A stretch of 64,000 nt of DNA, from contig NZ_JAJDOP010000006.1 of the NCBI RefSeq assembly GCF_020595095.1, forward strand, positions 172,335-236,334, given 5' to 3'. Numbering within the stretch: the stretch's first letter is position 1; every line of letters begins with the position of its first letter. The notes below the pieces were generated by a model. That model saw nothing but the letters and a program-made list of their open reading frames with translations, was not told the DNA's origin and did no database searches. The stretch is from Microvirga rosea (GTDB lineage Bacteria; Pseudomonadota; Alphaproteobacteria; Rhizobiales; Beijerinckiaceae). Positions 18,038-26,472 of the stretch are shown piece after piece. A program made the position numbers and the translations under genes.

Positions 18038-18204
18038 ATGGGATTGGCTCGTGAAGTCAACCGAACTGCCTTTAGGGGAGGGCGCGTGGGCGGGGCCGGA
18101 TTGCCCAGGCTGCGGGGGGCAGGTACGCTCAGCCGTGGCTTTTGGGAACAGGCGCACTGAAGCCACGTTTCCAAGGCCGACAGGCTATTCCAGACACAGG
18201 ATGG

Positions 18205-18429
18205 ATGATGACTTCCGAAGAAATTCAGGTGCTGACCGCTGCTCGCGAAGGTCTTGTGAAGCGGCGTCTTGAGGTTGCCCGGCTGATTTCGGAGACACCG
18301 CTTCCCTCGGTCGAGATGGCCGAGGAGCTGACCAAGGTGTTGCGGGCCATCGAAGGGCTCGACCGGGCGCTGAATGAGGCCGGACATCCGTATATGAGCA
18401 AGTCCGTCGTCGAACAGGCGAAAGCGTGA
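18205..18429 (+). CDS. Small hypothetical helical protein
   Basis: Predicted protein of 74 residues starting MMTSEEIQVLTAAREGLVKR. It is mainly charged alpha helix with heptad-like leucines and no membrane segment or signal. The ATG at 18205 lies after CACAGGATGG; a second ATG follows at 18208 and longer forms starting near 18142 lack helical character upstream. I do not recognise a family. It is transcribed away from the tetR operator and is followed 44 bases later by a 31-codon membrane peptide gene, so the two may form a transcript. Confidence 0.6.
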   Translation: MMTSEEIQVLTAAREGLVKRRLEVARLISETPLPSVEMAEELTKVLRAIEGLDRALNEAGHPYMSKSVVEQAKA

Positions 18430-18473
18430 CCAGGTCGGCCAATGGGTTTCAAAATGGGTTTCAAGGAGCTTCT

Positions 18474-18569
18474 ATGACCCTGCACCAGCATATTCAAAAG
18501 CACTGGAGGATAGCGGCTCTTCTCGTGGTGCTCGGGATCGTGACCTACAGCGTCTCAACCTTCTGGTGA
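18474..18569 (+). CDS. Small single-span membrane protein, 31 residues
   Basis: ATG at 18474, preceded by AAGGAGCT at good spacing, opens a 31-codon frame reading MTLHQHIQKHWRI followed by a hydrophobic segment AALLVVLGIVTYSVSTF and a terminal Trp. A short basic cytoplasmic N-terminus with one membrane helix is the classic layout of bacterial small membrane proteins. Too short for most gene finders. Function unknown; location beside an efflux operon could be coincidental. Confidence 0.55.
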   Translation: MTLHQHIQKHWRIAALLVVLGIVTYSVSTFW

Positions 18570-18629
18570 GATGGCTCCCTTACGTAGATAAAGAGAGAGC
18601 CTCTCCTTGGGCCCGCATGCATGGTCGGC

Positions 18630-19304
18630 TCATGGAGCATTCGCGCCCGGAAGGGGAGCGCTGCGGCCCGCCGGCCTTTCCGCAGGGATAATCCTGTAGG
18701 CACAGCGGCGGGCGCCTTCCAGGACATGCTCGACCCGGTGAACGGAAGCGTCCGGGCCGAGCACGGTCCCAAAGACTGAAAGCTCCGACCGGCAGAACCC
18801 TTGGCACGTGGCGGCCGCCACGCAGATCGGGCAATGATTCTCGATCAGGAGAAAACTGCCGTCCGGCTCCTGAGTCCAGGCCGCCATATAGCCTTCCTCG
18901 TTGCGAATGGCGGCCAGCTCGGCGATCCGTTCGGCAAGGTCCCGCCGTTCACCGATTCTCTTGCCATAGCTATCGAGGGTCTCGCGTTCGCGGTGGGCGA
19001 TCAGGCGGTCGAGGCCCTTCGGGCCAAAAAGGTCGACCACGCCTCGGAGGATTTCAGCGGTGAGGCCGGCATGATTGTCGGGAAACCGGCCATGACCCCT
19101 ATCGGTTAGGAGCCAACGCCGCTTGGGACGTCCGACGCCCGTGCGCTCGTCCTCATAGCTGACCAGATGTCGTTCGCTGAGGCGATCGAGCTGCTGCCGA
19201 ACCGCCACGACCGTCGTGCCGAGGCGTTGAGCAAGCGCTGCAGCCGATTGAGGACCATGAGCTTTCAGGACATGGAGCAGGCGATCCGAAGGACGGTCGT
19301 TCAT
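18630..19304 (-). CDS. HTH regulator of the COG2345 (ArsR/SufR-like) type with a C-terminal cysteine cluster
   Basis: Regulator of 224 residues. The winged helix covers residues about 5-70 (ALAQRLGTTVVAVRQQLDRLSERHLV, then the wing GVGRPKRRWLLT). The C-terminal domain contains CPICVAAATCQGFCRSE and, further on, RRCAYRI. This cysteine arrangement resembles SufR-type proteins that hold an iron-sulfur cluster. ATG at 19304 is used; a GTG two codons upstream is also open. It diverges from the MFS exporter at 19405, with palindromes between them, so it probably controls that transporter. Confidence 0.85.
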   Translation of the reverse strand: MNDRPSDRLLHVLKAHGPQSAAALAQRLGTTVVAVRQQLDRLSERHLVSYEDERTGVGRPKRRWLLTDRGHGRFPDNHAGLTAEILRGVVDLFGPKGLDRLIAHRERETLDSYGKRIGERRDLAERIAELAAIRNEEGYMAAWTQEPDGSFLLIENHCPICVAAATCQGFCRSELSVFGTVLGPDASVHRVEHVLEGARRCAYRIIPAERPAGRSAPLPGANAP

Positions 19305-19336
19305 GCGCACACTTTAACGGGGATGTTCAATAAAAC

Positions 19337-19386
19337 AAGTCATGACTTTCTAAATCGACTCGCATAAAGAAATAATTCTCTTTCTT
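19337..19386. promoter_or_regulatory. Divergent promoter with two inverted repeats
   Basis: The space between the COG2345 regulator and the MFS gene holds a perfect 12-bp palindrome AAGTCATGACTT (19337-19348) and a second inverted repeat, AAGAAA and TTTCTT eight bases apart (19367-19386). The stretch is markedly AT-rich. Both are candidate operators for the adjacent regulator. Confidence 0.45.
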
Positions 19387-19404
19387 AATTGTAGCGAGGC
19401 GATC

Positions 19405-20808
19405 ATGGATCTTGGAGCGGATTATTCGGAACCGCGTGCTCTTTCCCGAGGTCAGGCCGCCCTCGCCGTAACCTTGTGCCTGGGGGAGGGGATCTATGCT
19501 CTCAACAGCTTTCTGGTTTCCACCTCACTTCCGTCAGCCGTGATCGAACTGGGCGGCGTCGGCCTCATCAGCTGGGCCTTCACCGTCTATCTGGTCGCGG
19601 CCATCGTCGGCGGAGCGGCTGCCGGTTTCCTCAAGCAGAAGATCGGCTCGCGGGCCGTTCTCGTCATGCCGGCCATCGTGTTCCTGATCGGCACCTTGTT
19701 CGCAGGCTTTGCGCCTTCCATGGTGGTCGTCCTCGTGGGCCGGACCCTGCAGGGACTGGGGGAAGGGATCATTGCGGCGGCCTGTTATGCCTTGGTCGCG
19801 GAGTTGTTCCCTCCTCGTCTTGTGCCGAAGTTCTTTGGTCTGCTCGCGATTACATGGGCTGGATGCGCCTTCGGCGGCCCATTGCTTGCCGGGTTCGTCA
19901 CCGAGACGTGGTCGTGGCGGATCGCTTTCCTGATGAACGTACCGCTCATTCTCATTTTCCTCGGGCTGGTCTTTGGGATCATTCCCGCAACACGGATGGC
20001 CCCGAAGGCCATGGCGCTTCCGATAGGGCGCCTCGTTGGGATTGCGTGCGGGATCATGCTGGTCGCCGTCGCCAGTCTGCAGGCCGAGGCTTGGCGCAGC
20101 GCGGCGCTGGTGATTGCGGCCGTGATCGTGCTGGTTGCCGTTTTCCTGTTCGACAGAAATCGCCACGAACGGCTGTTTCCGAGCGATGCGTTCCAGCTGA
20201 CCTCGACCGTAGGAGCGGGACTTTGGGTAGCCCTGCTGATGCCTCTCGCACAGGCTTCCACGTCCGTTTACTTGCCGCTCGCCATCCAGCGGCTATGGGG
20301 TTATGGCCCCACGGCTGCCGGGGCGATCTCCGCCGTCATGGCTCTCTCCTGGTCGACAGCGGCGTTCCTTGTCGCTTCGGTCACGCGTTCGCCATTCCCA
20401 ACTCTTCTGATCCGCGGCGGCCCGGTGCTTCTCACCCTCGGGCTAAGCGGTGCCGCGGTCGCGATCGTATGGGAGCAGGCTGCGCTTCTGGTAGCGGCGC
20501 AAATCGCCATCGGATGCGGATTTGGAGTTAACTGGGCATTCCTCAGCCAGGCTATCATGAAGGCGGCGCGACCGGGCGAGCAGGACATCGCCTCCGGTCT
20601 TGTGCCGACCACCCAGTCGGCCGGCTACGCCATTGGAGCCGCCACGGCAGGGCTGGTGGCTCAGTTCTCGGGCTTTACCGGGGACCTCGCGTCACAAGCC
20701 TTTGCTCCGGCCATGGCCATGGTCTTCACCGTTGGAGCAGTCATTGCGATGGGGGCTGTACTGGCGAGCCTGAAAGTCCGTCACGACGTGCACCTCCCGG
20801 CTCGATAG
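19405..20808 (+). CDS. MFS transporter, drug exporter-like (DHA2 type)
   Basis: Inner-membrane protein of 467 residues with about 14 hydrophobic segments. The MFS motif between helices 2 and 3 is degenerate (GFLKQKIGSRAVL), while motif C in helix 5 (WAGCAFGGPLLAGFV) marks an antiporter. The pattern fits DHA2-family drug:proton exporters such as EmrB relatives. It is divergent from a cysteine-containing HTH regulator across a 100-base promoter, which suggests inducible expression in response to a redox-active or toxic compound. Confidence 0.88.
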   Translation: MDLGADYSEPRALSRGQAALAVTLCLGEGIYALNSFLVSTSLPSAVIELGGVGLISWAFTVYLVAAIVGGAAAGFLKQKIGSRAVLVMPAIVFLIGTLFAGFAPSMVVVLVGRTLQGLGEGIIAAACYALVAELFPPRLVPKFFGLLAITWAGCAFGGPLLAGFVTETWSWRIAFLMNVPLILIFLGLVFGIIPATRMAPKAMALPIGRLVGIACGIMLVAVASLQAEAWRSAALVIAAVIVLVAVFLFDRNRHERLFPSDAFQLTSTVGAGLWVALLMPLAQASTSVYLPLAIQRLWGYGPTAAGAISAVMALSWSTAAFLVASVTRSPFPTLLIRGGPVLLTLGLSGAAVAIVWEQAALLVAAQIAIGCGFGVNWAFLSQAIMKAARPGEQDIASGLVPTTQSAGYAIGAATAGLVAQFSGFTGDLASQAFAPAMAMVFTVGAVIAMGAVLASLKVRHDVHLPAR

Positions 20809-20908
20809 CGCCACATGAAACATCCTCTCGCGTAGTTTCCGGGCCGTTGAGCATGCAGGAGAAGCCGCAACGGTCACCGTCGCATCTTTCCCGAAATCGT
20901 TAGCAGAT

Positions 20909-21010
20909 ATGAGTTCCGGGCTCTCGCTTTCGCTCGCCCGGGAATGACAGAAGCGCCGCCACCGTCATTCCGGATTGCCGCCAGGCAAGTCCGGAACCCA
21001 TAACCTCAAT
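20909..21010. repeat. Intergenic palindromic repeat element (candidate)
   Basis: Two imperfect inverted repeats lie in tandem. The first runs from TTCCGGG at 20914 to CCCGGGAA at 20944. The second pairs TTCCGGATTGCC (20968-20979) with GGCAAGTCCGGAA (20984-20996) and ends in CCCATAA. This composition matches the kind of dispersed palindromic repeats common between genes in Hyphomicrobiales genomes, from memory only. The 453-base gap at 20809-21261 holds no supported gene otherwise. Confidence 0.5.
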
Positions 21011-21261
21011 CGATGGAGAACAAGGGGCTACGGCAGCCGTTGCACCCTGTTCGGTCTGTGCCGACAAGGAGATCTTTGTCAGGGACGGTTGTAAAATGAT
21101 ATAGCAGTAGTTGCTTCCAGCCATAAAAAGGGGTGCAACCGCTCGCTCGTGAAACCCGCCCGATTGTTACGCCGCGCGGAGCTTGTCAGGATGTCGCGCC
21201 TTCTGGCCAAGCCGACTTCGTTTTGGATAAAGTGACCGCTCATATCCCGCAGGAGACACGA

Positions 21262-22122
21262 ATGAAGCTGGAGAAGGCCGAAACGCCGGAGCCCCGTGAT
21301 GCAGAAATTCGCCGGAGCATTAAGCCCGTCATCTGCTATCCGGTCGACAGTTTGGCTCCTCCGGATCTGTCGGCCTATCGGGCTGCACGGGAAGGGTGGA
21401 CGAAGATCGGCGAAACGATCGTGCCTCCTCGGGAAGCGCGATGCTTCGAAGTTCCGGCGGGCTGCTTCTTCCGGATCGTTTCCATCGAAGGTTCTCAGGT
21501 GGGCGATTTGAATCTCTGGGCGGTCGATGACCTTCGCGAACGTTTCTTTTCCGGAAAAACACGGGCGTTGCACGGCACCCATCTCTCGACGGGGGATCGG
21601 CTCTGGTCATCCTTGCCGTTTCTCCGGCCGATGGCGACCATCACGCAGGATACGCTCGATTGGTACGGCTTCGATGAATGGGGAGGGTCTGTGCACGATG
21701 TGATCGGCACGCGGTGTGATCCGTATACTCACCGTCTCCTATCAGGCCATGATTATCATCATTGCTGCCATTCGAATTTGACCCGGGCCCTTGCCGATCA
21801 CGTGGGGCGCCCACGCGATGCCATCGAGCCGGCCGTCCATGACGTGCTGAATGTCTTCATGTGTACGGGATTTACCCGTGATACCGGTCAGTACTTCATG
21901 AAGGCGAGTCCCGTCAGGCCAGGGGACTTCCTCGAGTTCTTCGCCGAGATCGATCTTCTGGGCGCTTTGTCGGCCTGTCCGGGTGGTGATTGCAGCACCG
22001 AACATTCCACCGACACGGCTGTCTGTCACCCATTGTTGGTTGAGATCTACCGGCCTCAAATGCCGCCTGAGGGTTGGGATTCGCCTCCACGCAACGCATA
22101 TTCCGGGACGCACGGCGATTGA
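21262..22122 (+). CDS. DUF1989 (urea carboxylase-associated) family protein
   Basis: Protein of 286 residues matching the DUF1989 family. Visible features are the VPAGCFFRIVSIEGSQVGDLNLW start of the domain, the central HCCHSNLTRAL metal-like cluster, and the C-terminal FLEFFAEIDLLGALSACPGGDCS. Members are usually found as pairs beside urea carboxylase and allophanate hydrolase, or near nitrogen compound permeases. Here it stands alone with no urea genes nearby. The start at 21262 follows AGGAGACACGA. A role in metabolism of a urea, guanidine or amine derivative is plausible but not shown. Confidence 0.82.
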   Translation: MKLEKAETPEPRDAEIRRSIKPVICYPVDSLAPPDLSAYRAAREGWTKIGETIVPPREARCFEVPAGCFFRIVSIEGSQVGDLNLWAVDDLRERFFSGKTRALHGTHLSTGDRLWSSLPFLRPMATITQDTLDWYGFDEWGGSVHDVIGTRCDPYTHRLLSGHDYHHCCHSNLTRALADHVGRPRDAIEPAVHDVLNVFMCTGFTRDTGQYFMKASPVRPGDFLEFFAEIDLLGALSACPGGDCSTEHSTDTAVCHPLLVEIYRPQMPPEGWDSPPRNAYSGTHGD

Positions 22123-22321
22123 GGACAGAACGGTCACGCTTGTTGAGAGCAGACCCGGCAAGGCCGTCGCATCGTGCCTCTCGCCCGCCACGGCTCTTGC
22201 GTGCCGGCTGCGACATTGTCGATCCCATGCCTTGCTTTACAAATCGGAACAGGGCTGCTCTGAAACGGCAATCCTGTTCTTCACGAACGACGATTTTTAA
22301 GAAGTACGGCCTGTCTTTCAC

Positions 22322-23128
22322 ATGAAATTGCCTTTTCCGATAGGACCCAATGAGGAAGAACGACTGCACGTCCTCCATCGACTGAAGGTGCTCAACGGGC
22401 ACCTGCCGGCGGGACTTGATCGGATCTGTTCAGTTGCCGAGGATCTGTTTCGGGTGCCGGCGGTCTTCATCGTTTTTCTTGATGAAGACCGTGCTTGGGT
22501 CAAAGATCGGCAGCAGCCTGCCTTTTGGCAGGCTCCCCGAGAAATCTCGTTCTGCAACTATACGATCCTCCACGACGAAGTATTCGTCGTGCCCGATGCG
22601 AGGGCGGATACGCGGTTTGCCGAGCATCCCCTCGTCTCGGCCGATCCCTCTCTGCTCTTCTACGCGGGAGCTCCCATCACCGTTGAGCTTGGCGTACGGA
22701 TTGGGTCCCTGTGCATCATCGACTATAATCCTCGCGACTTCACGCCTCGGGAGATGGGTTGGCTGAGCAGCCTTGCTCGTCTGGTGGTTGACGAGTTGTG
22801 GCTGTTTCATCTCGAGCAGACGGGAATGGCGGGATCTGTCGATGGCATTCCTGCACTGCCTCCGAATGTGGCCCACGCGGACTTCGCCGTCGCACCTGCC
22901 GTGACCGGGGCTCAGATCCGTGCCGGACGCGGAATGGTGAAATGGTCGGTTCGCGAGTTGGCCGAGGCGGCCGGGATCGCGCCCATGACCGTCAAGCGGC
23001 TGGAAGCGCAAGAGGACGCCTTGAACCTTCGGAGTCAGAGTGCGCGCGCCGTGCAGGAGGCTTTGGAGGGAGCGGGAGTGGAATTTATCTTCCAGCCTGG
23101 TGCGCGACCCGGTGTCCGACCGCGCTGA
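22322..23128 (+). CDS. GAF domain protein with C-terminal helix-turn-helix
   Basis: Protein of 268 residues. Residues about 20-165 form a GAF domain (RICSVAEDLFRVPAVFIVFLDEDRAWV, then FCNYTILHDEVFVVPDA and APITVELGVRIGSLCIID). Residues about 200-255 form an XRE-type HTH beginning TGAQIRAGRGMVKWSVRELAEAAG and ending before VEFIFQ. The GAF half is like those joined to diguanylate cyclases; joining it to an XRE HTH suggests a small-molecule or redox sensor that binds DNA directly. No Shine-Dalgarno site is obvious before the ATG. It lies 199 bases after the DUF1989 gene; a link is possible. Confidence 0.85.
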   Translation: MKLPFPIGPNEEERLHVLHRLKVLNGHLPAGLDRICSVAEDLFRVPAVFIVFLDEDRAWVKDRQQPAFWQAPREISFCNYTILHDEVFVVPDARADTRFAEHPLVSADPSLLFYAGAPITVELGVRIGSLCIIDYNPRDFTPREMGWLSSLARLVVDELWLFHLEQTGMAGSVDGIPALPPNVAHADFAVAPAVTGAQIRAGRGMVKWSVRELAEAAGIAPMTVKRLEAQEDALNLRSQSARAVQEALEGAGVEFIFQPGARPGVRPR

Positions 23129-23299
23129 ATTGTTTCGAATTTCGTTGGGTTGATGCCCATCCTAAGGCTTCCTTAAGATATTCTGGTCCAATTTGTTTCG
23201 GTGCGGCGGCGGTATGAGCTTCCGAAGCCGTGTCGCGTCGACCCTCTGTCGAGGCCGTGTCGCGCGCTAGAGCAAGCATCAGTTTGAAAGTTAAGGATC

Positions 23300-24781
23300 A
23301 TGATCGTGTTTCGGTCGGCTGACGAAATGAAGGCCAAGCTCACCGCGCTCTTCCGATCACAAGCTGTCATCGAGTTTTCCCTCGACGGAACGATCCTCGC
23401 TGCAAACGAAAATTTCCTTTCCGCATTCGGCTACGCGTTGTCTGAGATCAAGGGCAAGCATCACAGCCTGTTCGTCGATCCTTCAGAGCGGGACAGTGCC
23501 GAATATCGAGAGTTCTGGGCTTCGCTCCGTCGCGGAGAATATCAGTCCGCCCAATATAAACGTATCGGCAAGGATGGGCGCCACGTGTGGATCCAGGCGT
23601 CCTATAATCCATTGATCGGTCGCAACGGCAAACCCTACAAGATCGTGAAGTTCGCGACCGACGTCACGAAAGACAAGCTGCGAAATGCCGAATTCGAAAG
23701 CCAGATCATGGCGATCGACCGGGCGCAGGCCGTTATCGAGTTCAATCTCGACGGAACGATTCTGACCGCGAACAACAATTTTCTTGCTGTCATGGGATAC
23801 CGGCTGGACGAGATCCAGGGAAAGCATCACAGCATGTTCGTCGAACCCGCGGTCCGCGACGGTCAGGAGTATCAGCAGTTCTGGTCGGCGCTGGCACGCG
23901 GCGAGTTTCAGTCGGCCCAGTTCAAGCGGATCGCAAAGGGGAAGCGAGAAGTTTGGATCCAAGCTTCCTATAATCCGATCTTGGACGCAGAAGGCCACCC
24001 GTACAAGGTGGTGAAATTCGCGACCGATGTGACGACGCAGGTTCGGGAGCGCATGCGCCGCGCGGAACTTCAGAAGTCGATCGTGGCCGATCTTGGTGAA
24101 ATCACCGGTGCCGTCGCGGATGTCACCCGTCAGACATCCCACGCGGCCGATGCTTCGACGCAGACATCCGCCAACGTCCAAGCCGTCGCCGCGGGCGCAG
24201 AGCAACTGGCCGCCTCCGTCGGAGAGATCAGCGAGCGGGTGAGCCACGCACTGACGATCTCGACGGAGGCCGTCGAGCAAGGCAAGCAAGCCAACGTGAT
24301 GGTATCGACGCTTGCCGCGGCGGCCCAGAAGATCGGAGAGATCACGACGCTGATCCAAGCGGTTGCCTCACAGACCAATCTGCTGGCCCTGAATGCGACC
24401 ATCGAAGCGGCACGGGCCGGCGAGGCCGGTCGAGGTTTTGCGGTGGTCGCGTCCGAAGTGAAGGATCTGGCGACGCAGACCGCGAAGGCCGCGGAGGACA
24501 TCAGTCACCAGATTGGCCAAACCCAGGCGGCGACGCGCCAAGTGGTGGAGTCCATCGACACCATTACCTCGACCATCGTCAGTGTGAACGAGATCTCCCT
24601 TGCTATCTCCGCCGCTATCGAGGAGCAGTCCACGGTGACGCGGGAGATGTCCGAGAACATGCAAACCGCATCTCAGAGCGTTTCCGCCATCAGCCGCAGT
24701 ATGAATGAAATCGCTCTTTCGGCAGAATTGGCAAACACCGCGACCATGAAGGTTCGTGAAGCTTCATCCGCACTGGGCTAG
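23300..24781 (+). CDS. Cytosolic methyl-accepting chemotaxis protein with two PAS domains
   Basis: Chemoreceptor of 493 residues without membrane segments. Two PAS domains in tandem (about residues 15-125 and 135-250) are close copies: both contain AVIEF, LDGTIL, GKHHS and VWIQASYNP. The PAS fold suggests a heme, flavin or small-molecule sensor. There is no HAMP domain. The signalling tip has the conserved hairpin [20 protein letters not shown] and [12 protein letters not shown]. It would act with CheA/CheW located elsewhere. The ATG follows TTAAGGATC. No che genes are in the window. Confidence 0.93.
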   Translation: MIVFRSADEMKAKLTALFRSQAVIEFSLDGTILAANENFLSAFGYALSEIKGKHHSLFVDPSERDSAEYREFWASLRRGEYQSAQYKRIGKDGRHVWIQASYNPLIGRNGKPYKIVKFATDVTKDKLRNAEFESQIMAIDRAQAVIEFNLDGTILTANNNFLAVMGYRLDEIQGKHHSMFVEPAVRDGQEYQQFWSALARGEFQSAQFKRIAKGKREVWIQASYNPILDAEGHPYKVVKFATDVTTQVRERMRRAELQKSIVADLGEITGAVADVTRQTSHAADASTQTSANVQAVAAGAEQLAASVGEISERVSHALTISTEAVEQGKQANVMVSTLAAAAQKIGEITTLIQAVASQTNLLALNATIEAARAGEAGRGFAVVASEVKDLATQTAKAAEDISHQIGQTQAATRQVVESIDTITSTIVSVNEISLAISAAIEEQSTVTREMSENMQTASQSVSAISRSMNEIALSAELANTATMKVREASSALG

Positions 24782-24794
24782 GCTTCCGTTGGCC

Positions 24795-25259
24795 TTATCG
24801 GCACTCGTCCTCTCGTGTCAGACACTGCGCCAGCAGCGCAGTGGCCGCATTCCACTTACCGATTGCATCTCCTCGCGCCTCAGGGGATGCGGATCGGAGG
24901 GCGGCGTAGGTGTCGCGGATAGCGTTCAATCGCTGGCGTAATCCGTTGATCGCGCGCTCGCCTTTCTCATATCGGGCGATGGTGGCCTCCGGCAGGGGCA
25001 CCACTTCAAGAAAGCACTCCCGGGGCATGCAGACCACATTCGCGTCGGCGGAAATGCCTAACGGCGTATCGACGCGCTGGTAAACCTCGTAGTCCTTGCT
25101 GTTGGCCGTCGTCACCAGAAAGAGACCCCCATACCCTTGTTCCATGATCCTGACGGCCACGGGGCGGGTCGTCTCGTCGGCATTGCCGGAGCTGATCCAG
25201 GAAAAGGGGAGGCTGCAGGCAAGGCACGCCGTCAGAACGGTTTTGAGATCATAAGCCAT
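24795..25259 (-). CDS. Secreted hypothetical protein
   Basis: Protein of 154 residues. I use the ATG at 25259, which starts MAYDLKTVLTACLACSLPFSW, a signal peptide ending near NADE; an upstream in-frame ATG at 25376 gives no signal. The mature part has a beta-rich first half (VRIMEQGYGGLFLVTTANSK) with two cysteines in VCMPRECF, and a helical second half with a C-terminal CLTREDEC. Four mature cysteines could form disulfides. No family recognised. It converges with the chemoreceptor gene. Confidence 0.6.
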   Translation of the reverse strand: MAYDLKTVLTACLACSLPFSWISSGNADETTRPVAVRIMEQGYGGLFLVTTANSKDYEVYQRVDTPLGISADANVVCMPRECFLEVVPLPEATIARYEKGERAINGLRQRLNAIRDTYAALRSASPEARGDAIGKWNAATALLAQCLTREDECR

Positions 25260-25456
25260 GGGTCTTGCTCCCACGCGATATCTGGGCGGGAAGTGCTTGA
25301 CGTCAACATCAGCCGGCAGCCTCGTGGGTCCCGGACAGGAGACGGGCCTCGGGCAGATTGTGACTGGCCTGCTCATGACCCTTCGGGTTCGCGGATGGCA
25401 CGGCGTGCATCCAAAACCTGCTTCTCGCGTTATACGGGGGCATTGGAGGAACTCCC

Positions 25457-25714
25457 ATGGTTGATAGCAGCCAAATCCGCGAACATATGGACGTGATCGG
25501 CGCCGATGGTGCTCATGTGGGAACCGTGGACCGTGTGGAAGGCAACCGCATCAAGCTGACAAAGCAGGACAGCGGCGAGGGCTCTCACGGGGGACATCAT
25601 CACTTTATTTCCTTGGCCTTGGTTGCCGATATCGAAGGCAACAGGGTTCGCCTTTCAGCCAACGGCGACGTGGCCGTGACGTTTGAGGAGGAAGCTGGGG
25701 GCTCCCAGGCTTGA
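25457..25714 (+). CDS. DUF2171 domain protein
   Basis: Protein of 85 residues matching DUF2171, a PRC-barrel-like small fold. It starts MVDSSQIREHMDVIGADGAHVGTVD, then VEGNRIKLTKQDSGEG, a histidine-rich HGGHHHF loop and SLALVADIEGNRVRLS. Genes of this family are common in alphaproteobacteria and often stress-induced. A strong GGAGG site precedes the ATG. Followed by a 950-base stretch without supported protein genes. Confidence 0.88.
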   Translation: MVDSSQIREHMDVIGADGAHVGTVDRVEGNRIKLTKQDSGEGSHGGHHHFISLALVADIEGNRVRLSANGDVAVTFEEEAGGSQA

Positions 25715-26129
25715 CGGTTTCGATGGCGGTTTAAGGACTAGCGCAGGGCAGGCGCGCGGCGCTAAAGGTCAAGCTTGCTCCCTATATGGCGCTGCCTTGA
25801 CAGTCTGTGCTTTTGCCGGAAAACGGCACGGTAGAGCGCAGGCGCCCTTGTATGTCGGCATTTCATGCCCATATCAGCCTTACCCCAGCGGACATTATGT
25901 GGACTTCGGAAGAGCAGGCGTCACTGCTTTCTTCCGCCGTGATCGGCTAGGACGGATGTACTCCGGCCGATCAGATCCTGCGCTCGCCTGACGATGCGAG
26001 CGCCCGTCTGGTATCCTATCAGCCCAGGCCCGTAGCTGGCGCGGCGCGAGATGCGAAGGCATCCGGCCCGTTCGCCCCGGAGCCTGGGCTTATTCCTTTC
26101 GGCGGTCGATCGATCTTTGCCTGCTTTAA

Positions 26130-26232
26130 TGACGCACCAACGCAACAAAGGCCGCCCGCAATGGTTTGCGATGGTCCCTCTGGACAATTTCCTCCCAAAC
26201 TTCCTCGCCAGCGGACAGCTGGCGAGGTTTTT
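26130..26232 (+). ncRNA. Candidate trans-acting small RNA with anti-Shine-Dalgarno motif
   Basis: The 3' end is a strong intrinsic terminator. Just upstream is TTTCCTCCCAAACTTCCTC (26189-26207), a C/U-rich stretch complementary to ribosome-binding sites. Further upstream are two short stems (CGCAA/TTGCG and GTCC/GGAC). Trans-encoded rhizobial sRNAs such as the AbcR family use such motifs to silence ABC transporter mRNAs. The 5' end is a guess based on a weak TTTAAT box at 26125-26130. No convincing -35 box was seen. Confidence 0.4.
26203..26232 (+). terminator. Intrinsic terminator
   Basis: CCTCGCCAGC and GCTGGCGAGG form a perfect 10-bp stem with a five-base loop (GGACA), followed by TTTTT. 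It is the best rho-independent terminator in the window. There is no protein gene immediately upstream on the plus strand, which is why a small RNA is proposed. Confidence 0.85.
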
Positions 26233-26472
26233 GTGTCGGGGCGTCTCGTTCGCACTATGAATAGCCGGAAACCGGTTTGGGGTCTGGGTCACAGCTACCC
26301 TAATGCAATCCATTGCAAAGGCGAACAGCAAGCTCCGCGCATAGTCAGGAATGATTGCTCTGTGCCGGTAGTCGTACTCCAATCTGTTTCTTTGTAGCTT
26401 TCAGACAAAGCCTGAATTTCCTCAAGCTCTGCCGATGACCGGCTTGCAGGGCAAAGGAGGCCCTTGCCAACG

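Noticed and set aside
18051..18272. Open frame of 73 codons (GTG start) with a PDCPGCGG motif just after the tetR operator
   Set aside because: It overlaps the better-supported 74-residue gene in another frame, has no ribosome site and becomes arginine/serine-rich, as expected of an out-of-frame reading.
20900..21124. Minus-strand open frame of 74 codons upstream of the DUF1989 gene
   Set aside because: It is a translation of the palindromic repeat element, a known source of false small genes.
25921..26382. Minus-strand open frame of 153 codons in the intergenic region
   Set aside because: Composition is not protein-like, it runs through the strong terminator stem at 26203-26227, and it has no family resemblance.
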